64,000 bases of DNA from Paracoccus methylarcula (GTDB lineage Bacteria; Pseudomonadota; Alphaproteobacteria; Rhodobacterales; Rhodobacteraceae): assembly GCF_003007735.2 (NCBI RefSeq), contig NZ_PXNQ02000005.1:1-64000 (forward strand), in the 5' to 3' direction. The position numbers were made by a program, and so were the translations under genes. This document shows, piece after piece, positions 8,809-17,756 of this stretch (positions are counted from its first letter, which is position 1; each line of letters starts with the position of its first letter). The notes beneath the pieces were generated by a model, which ran no database searches, was not told the DNA's origin, and was given only the letters and a program-made list of their open reading frames with translations.

Positions 8809-9816
8809 ATGACCGGGTTTCCTGCAACTTTGCCGCGGCCCCGCCTGTGGCTGCGGCGGCGCTTTCCGCTTCTGGCCCGCATCGCCGAAAGGCTGCTGCT
8901 GAGCATCCTGCTGCTGCTGACGGTATCGGTGCTGATCTTCGCCGGTGTCGAGGCCCTGCCGGGAGATTTCGCCACCACCTATCTCGGCCAGTCCGCGACG
9001 CCGCAGGCGGTGGCGAATATCCGCGCCGAATTCGGCCTCGATCAGCCCGTGACCAGCCGTTATTTCGAATGGCTGGGCAATGCGCTGCAAGGCGATTTCG
9101 GTTCTTCCTGGGCCAGCGGGAACTCGGTCAGCGAGCAGATCGGCAACCGCTTGGGCAACTCGCTGTTCCTGGCGGCGGTCTCGGCGCTGATCGCGGTGCC
9201 GCTGGCGGTGGGGCTGGGCGTGGTGGCGGTGCGGTTCCGCGACCGGCTGCCCGACCGGCTGATCAATATCCTGTCGCTGGCGGCGATCTCGCTGCCGGAA
9301 TTCTTCGTCGGCTATCTCTTGATCATGTTCTTCGTGGTCAAGACCAGCGCCGCAGCCTTCCCGGCGACGGTCTATGACAGCATGAGCCTGATCGAACGGC
9401 TGCAGGTGATCGCCTTGCCGGTGGCGACGCTGGTGCTGGTCGTGCTTGCGCATATGATCCGCATGACCCGCGCCGCGATCCTGGGCGTGATGTCTTCGGC
9501 CTATATGGAAACGGCAGAGCTCAAGGGGCTGGGCGCGCTGCGGTCGATCACCCATCACGCGGCGCCGAACGCGCTTGCGCCTATCATCAATGTCGTCGCG
9601 CTGAACCTGGCTTATCTGATCGTCGGCGTCGTGGTGGTCGAGGTGGTCTTCGTCTATCCGGGCATGGGGCAATACATGGTCGATGCCGTCACTGTCCGCG
9701 ACCTGCCGGTGGTGCAGGCCTGCGGGCTGATCTTTGCGGCGATCTACATCCTTTTGAACATGACCGCCGACATCCTTGCCATCATCGCCAATCCGCGCCT
9801 GAGGCATCCGCGATGA
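8809..9816 (+). CDS. Peptide ABC transporter permease, DppB-like
   Basis: 335 residues, a BPD_transp_1 permease with the N-terminal region of the DppB/OppB type (LPGDFATTYLGQSATPQAVANI) and six membrane segments. The EAA loop is recognisable as METAELKGLGALRSITHHAAPNALAPIINV. It starts 9 bases after the binding-protein stop codon and overlaps the next permease by ATGA, as expected for one operon. Forms the translocation pore with its DppC-like partner. Confidence 0.92.
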   Translation: MTGFPATLPRPRLWLRRRFPLLARIAERLLLSILLLLTVSVLIFAGVEALPGDFATTYLGQSATPQAVANIRAEFGLDQPVTSRYFEWLGNALQGDFGSSWASGNSVSEQIGNRLGNSLFLAAVSALIAVPLAVGLGVVAVRFRDRLPDRLINILSLAAISLPEFFVGYLLIMFFVVKTSAAAFPATVYDSMSLIERLQVIALPVATLVLVVLAHMIRMTRAAILGVMSSAYMETAELKGLGALRSITHHAAPNALAPIINVVALNLAYLIVGVVVVEVVFVYPGMGQYMVDAVTVRDLPVVQACGLIFAAIYILLNMTADILAIIANPRLRHPR

Positions 9817-10640
9817 ACCGGCGCAGTATTCCCCTGACCGCCTGGATCGGTTTTGCAGGCATCCTGCTGGCCTTTATCTGCGCCATCTTCGCCCCCTGGA
9901 TCGCGCCCTATGGCGAGACCGAGATCGTCGGCGATGTCTGGCAGCCCGCCGATGCGCAATTCCTGCTGGGGTTGGACAATCTGGGCCGCGACCTGCTCTC
10001 GCGGCTGATCTATGGCGCCCGCACGACGCTGTTCGTGGCGCTCAGCGCAACCGTTCTGGCCTTCTCGGTCGGCATCGCCCTCAGCTTCATCGCGGCGGTC
10101 TCGCGCGGGATGATCGACATGGTCCTGTCGCGGCTCAATGACCTGATGATGTCGATCCCGACGCTGATCCTGGCGCTCGTAGTGCTGGCCGTGCTGCCGC
10201 AAAGCCTGACCGTGCTGATCCTTGTCATCGCCGCGCTGGAAACGACCCGCGTCTTTCGCCTTGGCCGCGCGGTGGCGCTCGATGTCGCGGTGATGGATTT
10301 CGTCGAGGCGGCGGAGCTGCGCGGCGAGGGCAAGCTGTGGATCGTCTTTCGCGAGATCCTGCCCAACACGCTGTCGCCCCTGCTGGCCGAGTTCGGCTTG
10401 CGCTTCGCCTTCGCGATCCTGTTCGTCTCGACGCTGTCCTTCCTCGGCCTTGGCATCCAGCCGCCGACTGCCGATTGGGGCGGCATGGTCAAGGATAACA
10501 AGGACGGCATCATCTTCGGTGTCTCGGCGGCACTGTTGCCGGGGGCGGCGATCGCCGCGCTGACCATCTGCGTCAACCTTGTCGTGGACTGGCTGCTGCG
10601 GCGGACATCCAGCCTCAAGGGAGGGCGTGGCGATGGGTAA
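9813..10640 (+). CDS. Peptide ABC transporter permease, DppC-like
   Basis: 275 residues, DppC/OppC-type inner-membrane permease. Family signatures include LLGLDNLGRDLLSRLIYGAR, the EAA-loop VEAAELRGEGKLWIVFREILPN, and FLGLGIQPPTADWGGMVKDN. The ATG overlaps the stop codon of the DppB-like gene, and the gene's end overlaps the ATPase gene by eight bases. It pairs with the upstream permease. Confidence 0.92.
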   Translation: MNRRSIPLTAWIGFAGILLAFICAIFAPWIAPYGETEIVGDVWQPADAQFLLGLDNLGRDLLSRLIYGARTTLFVALSATVLAFSVGIALSFIAAVSRGMIDMVLSRLNDLMMSIPTLILALVVLAVLPQSLTVLILVIAALETTRVFRLGRAVALDVAVMDFVEAAELRGEGKLWIVFREILPNTLSPLLAEFGLRFAFAILFVSTLSFLGLGIQPPTADWGGMVKDNKDGIIFGVSAALLPGAAIAALTICVNLVVDWLLRRTSSLKGGRGDG

Positions 10641-12264
10641 GCTGCTTTCGGTGCGAGATCTGAAGATCGAGGCGACAAGCTATCCACCCGGCGAGCCTCC
10701 GCGACGGATCTCCATCGTCAATGGCGTTTCCTTCGATCTGGAAAAGGGCCGGGTGCTGGGCCTGATCGGTGAATCCGGAGCCGGGAAATCGACCATCGGG
10801 CTGGCGGCGCTGGCCTATGGCCGTGGCGGGGTCGAGATCACCGGGGGTGAGGTGACGCTGGACGGCACCGACATCCTGAAACTGGGAAAATCCGGCATTC
10901 GCGGGCTGCGTGGACGCCGGATCTGCTATGTGGCGCAATCCGCCGCCGCGGCCTTCAACCCGGCGCATCGATTGGGCGATCAGGTGATCGAGGCGACATT
11001 GCGGCATGGCCTGCTGAGCCGGGACGCCGCACGCAAACGGGCGCTTGATCTGTTCCGCATGCTCGGCCTGCCCGATCCCGAGAGTTTCGGACGCCGCTAT
11101 CCGCACCAGGTTTCGGGCGGGCAGTTGCAGCGGGCCATGACGGCGATGGCGCTATGCCCGAAACCCGACCTGATCGTTTTCGACGAGCCGACCACGGCGC
11201 TTGACGTGACCACGCAGATCGACGTGCTTGCGGCGATCAAGCATGCAATCGAGGAAACCGGGACGGCGGCGCTCTATATCACCCATGACCTGGCGGTGGT
11301 CGCGCAGATCTCGGACGAGATCATGGTGCTGCGGCACGGAGACATGGTCGAACATGGCCCTGTGCGGCAGATCATCGAGCAGCCCGTGCAGGATTACACG
11401 AAGGCACTGGTGAATATGCGCAGCATCCGGCACGACGAGGCGCCGGACCAGTCGGGCGCCTTGCTGAGGATGGAGAATATCAGCGCCAGCTATGGCGACG
11501 GGGTTCCGGTGCTGCACGATATCTCGTTGCATGTGCCGAGGGGTCAGACCCTTGCCATCGTCGGGGAATCCGGTTCCGGCAAATCGACTCTGGCGCGGGT
11601 GGCGACCGGCTTGCTGCCGCCAAGCGCGGGCCGGATCGAGTTTGGCGGGCAGGTCCTGCCGCCGGCGCGCAAGGCCCGCTCGCGCGATGATCTGCGGCGG
11701 TTGCAGCTGATCTACCAGATGGCCGACACGGCAATGAACCCGCGCCAGACAGTGCGCGAGATCATCGGCAGGCCGCTGACCTTCTACGAGGGCCTGCGCG
11801 GATCGGCACGGGTGGCGCGGGTCAAGGAACTGCTCGATCAGATCGAGATGGGCAGCGGCTTCATCGACCGCTACCCGGCCGAACTGTCCGGCGGGCAGAA
11901 GCAGCGCGTCGCTATTGCCCGTGCGCTGGCGGCAAAGCCCGAGCTGATCATCTGCGACGAACCGACCTCGGCGCTCGATCCGCTTGTGGCCGACGGCATT
12001 CTGAAGCTGCTCTTGCGGCTGCAGGAAGAGCAGGGGCTGTCATATATCTTCATCACCCATGACATCGCCATCGTCCGGGCCATCGCCGATTCGGTCGCGG
12101 TGATGCATGGCGGGCGGCTGGTGCGGTTCGGGCCGAAATCCCGCGCGCTGGCCCCGCCCTTTGACGATTACACCGACCTGCTGCTGAAATCCGTCCCCGA
12201 ACTGGAGATCGGCTGGCTGGAACGGATCCTCGCCACCCGCCGCCGCGAAAGCGCCGGACATTAG
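10633..12264 (+). CDS. Peptide ABC transporter, duplicated ATP-binding protein (DppD-DppF fusion)
   Basis: 543 residues made of two complete ATPase domains. Domain 1 has Walker A GESGAGKS (46-53), signature VSGGQLQRAM and Walker B LIVFDEPTTALD. Domain 2 begins near residue 280 and has GESGSGKS, LSGGQKQRVAIARAL and LIICDEPTSALD. Peptide importers often use two separate proteins (DppD, DppF); here one polypeptide does both jobs, as in GsiA or YejF. The ATG at 10633 lies within the end of the upstream permease gene. The hairpin repeat begins immediately after its stop codon. Confidence 0.93.
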   Translation: MGKLLSVRDLKIEATSYPPGEPPRRISIVNGVSFDLEKGRVLGLIGESGAGKSTIGLAALAYGRGGVEITGGEVTLDGTDILKLGKSGIRGLRGRRICYVAQSAAAAFNPAHRLGDQVIEATLRHGLLSRDAARKRALDLFRMLGLPDPESFGRRYPHQVSGGQLQRAMTAMALCPKPDLIVFDEPTTALDVTTQIDVLAAIKHAIEETGTAALYITHDLAVVAQISDEIMVLRHGDMVEHGPVRQIIEQPVQDYTKALVNMRSIRHDEAPDQSGALLRMENISASYGDGVPVLHDISLHVPRGQTLAIVGESGSGKSTLARVATGLLPPSAGRIEFGGQVLPPARKARSRDDLRRLQLIYQMADTAMNPRQTVREIIGRPLTFYEGLRGSARVARVKELLDQIEMGSGFIDRYPAELSGGQKQRVAIARALAAKPELIICDEPTSALDPLVADGILKLLLRLQEEQGLSYIFITHDIAIVRAIADSVAVMHGGRLVRFGPKSRALAPPFDDYTDLLLKSVPELEIGWLERILATRRRESAGH

Positions 12265-12321
12265 GTTCGGGGGCGGTGCCTGCGGGCCGCCGAGCCGCCG
12301 GGATATTTGCATGAAGAAGAA
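12265..12321 (+). repeat. Intergenic GC-rich repeat, copy 2
   Basis: Directly after the ATPase stop codon lies a G/C-rich stretch ending in CCGCCGGGATATTTGC and the ATGAAGAAGAA tail. The hairpin is weaker than in copies 1 and 3 but the 3-prime half is nearly identical. The ATG in its tail opens a false 35-residue extension of the following hydrolase gene. Confidence 0.65.
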
Positions 12322-12415
12322 CCAATTCACGGATTCGGCACTGGTCAGTCAATATTTCCACCCGGTTCCAACGCGCATTGATCGAGAGCAACCACCCCAA
12401 GCTGCAAGGATCGTC

Positions 12416-14407
12416 ATGTCACAACAGGCTTTCTCCGTGATCGAGAATGAATGGATCACCCTCAAGGACGGCACCCGGCTGGCCGCCCGCATCTGGATGC
12501 CCGGCAATGCCGGACAGGAGCCGGTGCCGGCGGTGCTGGAATTCCTGCCCTATCGCAAGCGCGGCGGCACCGATCCGCGCGACGAATCCACCTATCCGGT
12601 TTTTGCCGGGGCAGGGATTGCCGGGGTGCGCGTGGATATCCGTGGCTCAGGGGAATCCGACGGGGTGATCGAAGGCGAATACACGCCGCGAGAGCTGTCC
12701 GATGCCTGCGAGATTATCGAATGGATCGCCGCGCAGCCCTGGTCGAACGGTAATGTCGGGATGATGGGGATCTCCTGGGGCGGCTTCAACTGCCTGCAGG
12801 TCGCAGCGCTGAAACCTTCGGCGCTGAAGGCGGTGATTTCCATCGCCTCCACCGTCGATCGCTACAATGACGACATCCATTACAAGAATGGCTGCCACCT
12901 GTCGGCACAGCTTTCCTGGGCGGCGACCATGCTGGCCTATCAGTCGCGCTCGCCCGATCCCGAGATCGTCGGCGAAAGCTGGCGCGAGATGTGGCTGGAG
13001 CGGCTGGAGGGCGAGCCCTTCTTCATGGAGGAATGGCTGGACCATCAGCGGCGGGACGCTTTTTGGGAACATGGCTCGATCTGCGAGGATTTCGACGGTT
13101 TCCCGGTGCCGGCGCTGGTGATCGCGGGCTGGGCGGACGGCTATCGCAACACGCCGATCAAGGCGATCGAGGGGTTGGGAAGCAAGGCCAAGGCGCTGAT
13201 CGGCCCCTGGGTCCATAAATACCCGCATTTCGCATGGCCCAAGCCCCGCGCGGATTTCCACGGCGAGGCCATCGCCTGGTGGAACCGCTGGCTGAGGGAC
13301 GAGCCGAACGGCGCGGAGAAGCTGCCGCAAATGCGCGCCTATATCCTGGACGGGCCGCGCCCGGCCCTGCGGCGCGAGGCGGATCCGGGTTTCTGGATCG
13401 CCAAGCCGGACTGGACGGCTCCGGAGCGGGAAAATTTCGGCATCGACGCTTTCGGCTCCCTGAAACAGTGCGCGCGGGACGGTATCGGCGAGATGTTCAT
13501 CCGGTCGCCGCTTGATACCGGCACCGCGGCGGGCGAATGGTTCACGCTCAAGCCCGATGCGGAGATGGCCGGGGATCAGCGGATCGACGACAGCGGATCG
13601 CTGGTCTTCGAGACTGCGCCGTTGCAGGAAGAGCATCTCTATCTCGGCCAGCCGGAACTGGCGCTTTGCCTGCGTTGCAACGCACCTTCCGCCAATCTTG
13701 TCGCCCGGATCGTGGATGTGCATCCCGACGGAACCGCAACCCGGGTCACTTACGGCACCCTCAACCTGGCGCATCGCAAGGGGAACGCGGCACCGGAGCC
13801 GATGCCGAAAGGCAAGACGGTGCCAATCGCAATGCTGCTCGATGCCTGCGGCTATCGCTTTGCACCGGGCCACCGTATCCGCCTGTCGCTATCGACTTCC
13901 TATTGGCCGATCATCCTGCCCGCCGCCGATGATCCGGGCCTGAACATCGACACCGCCAGCCTGTCCCTGGCCATGCCCATGTTGGGCGCGCATCAGAGGA
14001 TCGATCTGCCCGCACCTGAAAATCCCGACCCGCTGCCCGAATATATCGAGCATCTGCCGGGTGAAACACGGCGAACGGTCGAGCGTGACATGGGCGCGGG
14101 AGTAACCCGTTACCGGATCCACGAGGATACCGGGCTGGAGGAACATCCCGACAATCACCTCGCGACACGTGAAATTCGCGACGAGATCTGGTCCATCCGA
14201 CAGGGTGATCCGCTTTCCATGACCGGTGAGGCGTCATGGGTCTGCCATCTTCAGCGACCCGGCTGGTCCGTGCGCACCGAAATTGAAACGCGACTGTCTT
14301 GCACCCGGGACAAATGGCTGATCGAGGCATCGGTGACCGCGTTCGAAGGCGATGACCAGCTTTTCCACAAGACCTACGAGAAGCGTGTCGCGCGCGATTT
14401 CATGTGA
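12416..14407 (+). CDS. CocE/NonD family hydrolase (S15-type alpha/beta hydrolase)
   Basis: 663 residues. The N-terminal alpha/beta-hydrolase domain carries the nucleophile motif GISWGG with Ser120, then AGWADGY with the likely catalytic Asp and WVHKYPH with the likely His. The C-terminal half is the jelly-roll domain of the CocE/X-Pro dipeptidyl-peptidase family (HRIRLSLSTSYWPIILPA). Members hydrolyse acyl esters or N-acyl/prolyl amides; the exact substrate is unknown. I chose ATG 12416 (AAGGA ribosome site). The longer frame begins inside the intergenic repeat. The gene follows the peptide transporter, so cleavage of an imported amide or peptide is plausible. Confidence 0.85.
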   Translation: MSQQAFSVIENEWITLKDGTRLAARIWMPGNAGQEPVPAVLEFLPYRKRGGTDPRDESTYPVFAGAGIAGVRVDIRGSGESDGVIEGEYTPRELSDACEIIEWIAAQPWSNGNVGMMGISWGGFNCLQVAALKPSALKAVISIASTVDRYNDDIHYKNGCHLSAQLSWAATMLAYQSRSPDPEIVGESWREMWLERLEGEPFFMEEWLDHQRRDAFWEHGSICEDFDGFPVPALVIAGWADGYRNTPIKAIEGLGSKAKALIGPWVHKYPHFAWPKPRADFHGEAIAWWNRWLRDEPNGAEKLPQMRAYILDGPRPALRREADPGFWIAKPDWTAPERENFGIDAFGSLKQCARDGIGEMFIRSPLDTGTAAGEWFTLKPDAEMAGDQRIDDSGSLVFETAPLQEEHLYLGQPELALCLRCNAPSANLVARIVDVHPDGTATRVTYGTLNLAHRKGNAAPEPMPKGKTVPIAMLLDACGYRFAPGHRIRLSLSTSYWPIILPAADDPGLNIDTASLSLAMPMLGAHQRIDLPAPENPDPLPEYIEHLPGETRRTVERDMGAGVTRYRIHEDTGLEEHPDNHLATREIRDEIWSIRQGDPLSMTGEASWVCHLQRPGWSVRTEIETRLSCTRDKWLIEASVTAFEGDDQLFHKTYEKRVARDFM

Positions 14408-14419
14408 CTTTCCGGCGCT

Positions 14420-14447
14420 GTCAGCCCGGCGAGACCGCCGGGCTGAC
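14420..14447. terminator. Bidirectional hairpin between convergent genes
   Basis: A perfect 12-bp stem GTCAGCCCGGCG / CGCCGGGCTGAC with a 4-base loop (AGAC) sits between the stop codons of the hydrolase (+) and the LysR gene (-). The symmetry suits termination of both transcripts; a T-tract is lacking. Confidence 0.6.
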
Positions 14448-14479
14448 AATGCGGTCGCGACGGGTCCATGCGGCTCGGC

Positions 14480-15403
14480 TCAGGGGATCAGCCTCCAGAA
14501 ATCATCGACAATCGCCCGGGTCGTGTCGCGGTGACGATAAATGCGGATCTCGAGAGGCAGGGTCCATTCGGGACGGTTGCTGGCACGGACCAGCCGTCCA
14601 AGTTCGAGATCACGGCGGATCAGCGCCTCCGGCAGCCAGCAGACACCCCACCCCGCCAGGGCGCATTGCCTCAGACCGTCGCTGATGGTGCTTTGATGAA
14701 CGACCTGCCATCGCATCCCGGGCGAGCGAGAGAATATCTTTTGCAGGGCGACACCGAAAAAGGAACTGCTGCCATAATCCAGATAGGGGAGCGGCGCCCC
14801 GAGCCGGATCGCCAGTTCGATCAGGCCCTCACCATCCTCCCACGGACCCGCAGCCAGCCCGAGCCCCGGTGCCGCGACCGGAACCAGGGTTTCGGTTCCC
14901 AAGACGCGCCATTCGAATGCGGTCGGATCCAAAAGCATCGGCACGAAAGGATGGGCATAGGTCAGGAACAGATCGACCTCGCCGCTGACCAGCGCATCGA
15001 GATTCGCCTCGATCCCTCCCCGATCGGGGATGATCGCACTCAGCAGATCGGGCAGCATCCCTCGCACCTGTTCAAGCAGCTCGGGCAGGAAGGTCACCGT
15101 CAATGTATGCAACGCGGCAAAGGTGATCCGCTTTTCCCGCGCCTCCTGTTCGGGATGCAGATTGTCGCGCAGATTGTGCAAGGCGCGGATCGTTTCCTGT
15201 GCGACGGACAGAAATTTCCGCCCCTCCTCGGTCAGTTCGGCCGGAAGGCTGGCGCGGCTGACCAATGACGCCCCGACCCATGCCTCAAGCTGCTTGATTC
15301 GACGGCTGAACGCGGATTGGGTGACATGCCGCGCCTCGGCCGCGCGCGAGAAACTGGCCGTGTTCGCGAGCATGACGAAATCTTCCAGCCATTTCAGTTC
15401 CAC
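14480..15403 (-). CDS. LysR family transcriptional regulator
   Basis: 307 residues. The N-terminal winged HTH (MELKWLEDFVMLANTASFSR, then AAEARHVTQSAFSRRIKQLE) is followed by a LysR substrate-binding domain to the C-terminus. It is transcribed divergently from the aminotransferase-peptidase operon, the usual arrangement for a LysR regulator and its target. The 145-bp intergenic region contains an A/T-rich stretch (TTGATTAATAAC, about 15441-15452) where a LysR site could lie, though I cannot define one securely. Confidence 0.88.
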   Translation of the reverse strand: MELKWLEDFVMLANTASFSRAAEARHVTQSAFSRRIKQLEAWVGASLVSRASLPAELTEEGRKFLSVAQETIRALHNLRDNLHPEQEAREKRITFAALHTLTVTFLPELLEQVRGMLPDLLSAIIPDRGGIEANLDALVSGEVDLFLTYAHPFVPMLLDPTAFEWRVLGTETLVPVAAPGLGLAAGPWEDGEGLIELAIRLGAPLPYLDYGSSSFFGVALQKIFSRSPGMRWQVVHQSTISDGLRQCALAGWGVCWLPEALIRRDLELGRLVRASNRPEWTLPLEIRIYRHRDTTRAIVDDFWRLIP

Positions 15404-15548
15404 CTCGAACCTCCGGATGCGGTTTCATCTGCGTTACCCCTTGATTAATAACATCTATGCAAAATTGGAATGCTCTTTGCCGGAACTGGCATTGGCCAAT
15501 CCTTGTCCAAGGCTGGATTATCGCGAGACTTCGAAGCAAGGGGCAGGA

Positions 15549-16412
15549 ATGACGCGGCAAATCTATGTGAACGGGGCTTATCTGGCCGAAAGCGAAGCTG
15601 TCATTCCCGTCATGGATCGCGGTTTCCTGTTCGGGGATGCGATCTACGAAGTGACCGCGATGATCGACGGGCGCCTCATAGACAATGACCTGCATCTTGC
15701 GCGGCTGGAACGCTCGCTGGCCGCAATCGACATCCCGATGCCATTGCCCCTGGACGGAATCCGCGAGGTGCAGGCCGAACTGATCCGCCGCAACGGCATG
15801 CGCGATGGCACCATCTATCTGCAGGTCTCGCGCGGGACGGCCGAACGGAATTTCCTGCCCGACGCCGGGATCGCTCCGAATTTCGTGGCTTTCACCCAGC
15901 CCAGGAACCTGCGCGACACGCCCGCTTTGCGCAACGGGATCGCGGTTGCCCTGATGCCGGATCCGCGTTGGGATCGCCGGGACATCAAGACAAGCATGCT
16001 GCTGGGACAGGTGCTGGCCAAGCAGGCCGCCCATGCCCTGGGCTTTGACGATGTCTGGCTGCATGAGGATGGGCTGATCACCGAAGGCGCATCCTCGACC
16101 GCTTTCATCCTGACTGCCGCGGGTGCGATCGTGACGCGGCCCAATTCCCATGCCACGCTTCCCGGCTGCACGCGGCAAGCGGTATTGCGGTTGATCGAGA
16201 CGCGCGGGCTGCGTTTCGAGGAGCGGCCCTTCACCATCGCCGAGGCGCAGAACGCGGCCGAAGCCTTCCTGACCAGCGCCTCCAGCCTGGTTCAGCCGGT
16301 CGTCCGGATCGGCGAGCAGGTGATCGGCGACGGGCATCCCGGCCCCGTGACCCGGCACCTTCAGGAACTCTACCTGCAGGCGGCAGGAATACGGGTTGAA
16401 CCGGTTGAATGA
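15549..16412 (+). CDS. Class IV aminotransferase (D-amino acid aminotransferase-like)
   Basis: 287 residues, PLP fold type IV. Hallmarks are VMDRGFLFGDAIYEVTAMIDG, the presumed PLP lysine in DIKTSMLLGQVLAKQAA, and ITEGASSTAFI near the cofactor phosphate site. The length and sequence resemble D-alanine transaminases (Dat) more than IlvE. Aminodeoxychorismate lyase is less likely given the surroundings. The ATG at 15549 follows GGGGCAGGA; the open frame extends further upstream but across the regulatory region. First gene of an operon with three unusual peptidases, where it could deaminate released D-amino acids. Confidence 0.82.
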   Translation: MTRQIYVNGAYLAESEAVIPVMDRGFLFGDAIYEVTAMIDGRLIDNDLHLARLERSLAAIDIPMPLPLDGIREVQAELIRRNGMRDGTIYLQVSRGTAERNFLPDAGIAPNFVAFTQPRNLRDTPALRNGIAVALMPDPRWDRRDIKTSMLLGQVLAKQAAHALGFDDVWLHEDGLITEGASSTAFILTAAGAIVTRPNSHATLPGCTRQAVLRLIETRGLRFEERPFTIAEAQNAAEAFLTSASSLVQPVVRIGEQVIGDGHPGPVTRHLQELYLQAAGIRVEPVE

Positions 16413-16459
16413 ATCACGGAGCAGGCTTGCAATCGGATCGGTCGGCAGAAGGGAACAAG

Positions 16460-17485
16460 ATGGCGCGCTATCGGGATTTCGCTGTGGGGCCGGGGCTCAT
16501 GTCTCCGGGCGCGCGTAACGCGATCACCGATGTGCCGGGAGTCACCGTCGGCCATCGGACGATCCGTGGCGGCGCGGTGAATACCGGCGTGACCGCGATC
16601 ATCCCGCAACCGGGCAATCTGTTCCGGCAGAAGCTGACTGCAGCCGCCGAGGTCGTGAACGGTTTCGGCAAGAGCGCAGGGCTGGTGCAACTGGCCGAAC
16701 TGGGCCTGCTGGAAACGCCGATCCTGCTGACTAACACTTTCGGGGTCGGGCGCTGCGTCGATGCGCTGATCGGGCGTGCGATCAGCGAAAACCCCGATAT
16801 AGGGCGCGAAAGCTCGACGCTGAATGCGGTGGTCGGCGAGTGCAACGACGGTGTCCTGTCGGACATCCAGGCAATGGCCGTGACCGAGGCCGACGCCATC
16901 GCAGCCATGGATGCCGCCGGGACGGATTTCGCCGAAGGATCGGTCGGCGCGGGCACCGGGATGACCTGTTTCGGCTTCAAGGGCGGGATCGGCAGCGCTT
17001 CGCGGCAAGTGAACATATCGGGCGAAACGCGGCATTTGGGCGCTCTGGTGCTGGCGAATTTCGGGCGCGCAGGGGACCTGGTCCTTCCCGATGGCCGCCG
17101 CCCCGATCCGCGCCAGCCATCCCGTCCCGAGAAGGGTTCGGTCATCGTGGTGCTGGCGACTGACATGCCGGTCGATCAGCGCCAGTTGCAGCGGATTTGC
17201 CGCCGCGCGGGGGCGGGGATCGCCCGGCTCGGGGCCTTTTGGGGCCATGGCAGCGGGGATATCGTGCTGGGCTTTACCACAGCGAACCGCGTTCCGCATG
17301 ACGCCGAAAGCGATTTCCTCGCGATCCGGCGCCTGCATGACAGCCATATCGACGACATGTTCCGTGCTGCCTGCGAGGCGACCGAAGAGGCGGTGCTGAA
17401 CGCGCTTTGCGCGGCAACCGCGGTCGAAGGACGGGACGGGGCGAGCCGCCCGCTTTTGTCGGATTGGTTCCATGCCGGTGCGTGA
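16460..17485 (+). CDS. P1/S58 family aminopeptidase (DmpA/BapA type)
   Basis: 341 residues, N-terminal-nucleophile-type peptidase related to Ochrobactrum DmpA (D-aminopeptidase) and sphingomonad BapA (beta-peptidyl aminopeptidase). The start NAITDVPGVTVGHRT is typical, as is GSVGAGTGMTCFGFKGGIG. Autocleavage should occur between Gly226 and Ser227 in KGSVIVVLATD, releasing the beta-chain with Ser227 as nucleophile. The ATG at 16460 has AGAAGGGA before it; a longer frame from 16409 is possible but lacks a ribosome site. It lies 47 bases after the aminotransferase. It likely trims N-terminal D- or beta-amino acids in the cytoplasm. Confidence 0.87.
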   Translation: MARYRDFAVGPGLMSPGARNAITDVPGVTVGHRTIRGGAVNTGVTAIIPQPGNLFRQKLTAAAEVVNGFGKSAGLVQLAELGLLETPILLTNTFGVGRCVDALIGRAISENPDIGRESSTLNAVVGECNDGVLSDIQAMAVTEADAIAAMDAAGTDFAEGSVGAGTGMTCFGFKGGIGSASRQVNISGETRHLGALVLANFGRAGDLVLPDGRRPDPRQPSRPEKGSVIVVLATDMPVDQRQLQRICRRAGAGIARLGAFWGHGSGDIVLGFTTANRVPHDAESDFLAIRRLHDSHIDDMFRAACEATEEAVLNALCAATAVEGRDGASRPLLSDWFHAGA

Positions 17486-17552
17486 CGCTTCTGCCGCCCC
17501 TGCCGCGAATGGAAATACCGGGTCGCGACAGGCCCTATCCGAAGGAATCCAG

Positions 17553-17744
17553 ATGCCAGTAAGCCTCCAGGAATCTGCCCGGACGCCCATCGTCAGCGTC
17601 GAGAATGTCAGCGTCGATTTCGACGGGGAGGAAGGTAGCTTTCGCGCGATCAGGAACCTGTCCTTCAGCTTCGCTCCGGGCGAGACGCTGGCCGTGGTGG
17701 GGGAATCCGGCTCGGACAAGTCGACGACCGGGCGCAGCATGTGA
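17553..17744 (+). pseudogene. Truncated peptide ABC transporter ATPase remnant
   Basis: 63 residues (or 90 from 17472) matching only the first part of a DppD/OppD-type ATPase: TPIVSVENVSVDF, AIRNLSFSFAPGETLAVVGE, then Walker A. Walker A reads GESGSDKS instead of GESGSGKS, losing the central glycine, and a stop follows nine codons later at TTGRSM. No downstream frame restores the missing part, so this is a deletion remnant rather than a frameshift. It lies between two peptidase genes, 12 bases before the M55 gene. Probably non-functional; it implies this operon once carried its own peptide importer. Confidence 0.8.
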
Positions 17745-17756
17745 GGGAAACTGGCG

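Noticed and set aside
7525..9807. 760-residue minus-strand frame across the peptide-binding protein and permease
   Set aside because: Antisense shadow; the plus-strand genes have ribosome sites, signal and membrane segments.
12311..12415. N-terminal extension of the CocE-type hydrolase
   Set aside because: The start codon belongs to the intergenic repeat and the added residues match nothing in the family.
15030..15548. Upstream extension of the aminotransferase frame
   Set aside because: It runs antisense through the LysR gene and its control region; no homology to the family.
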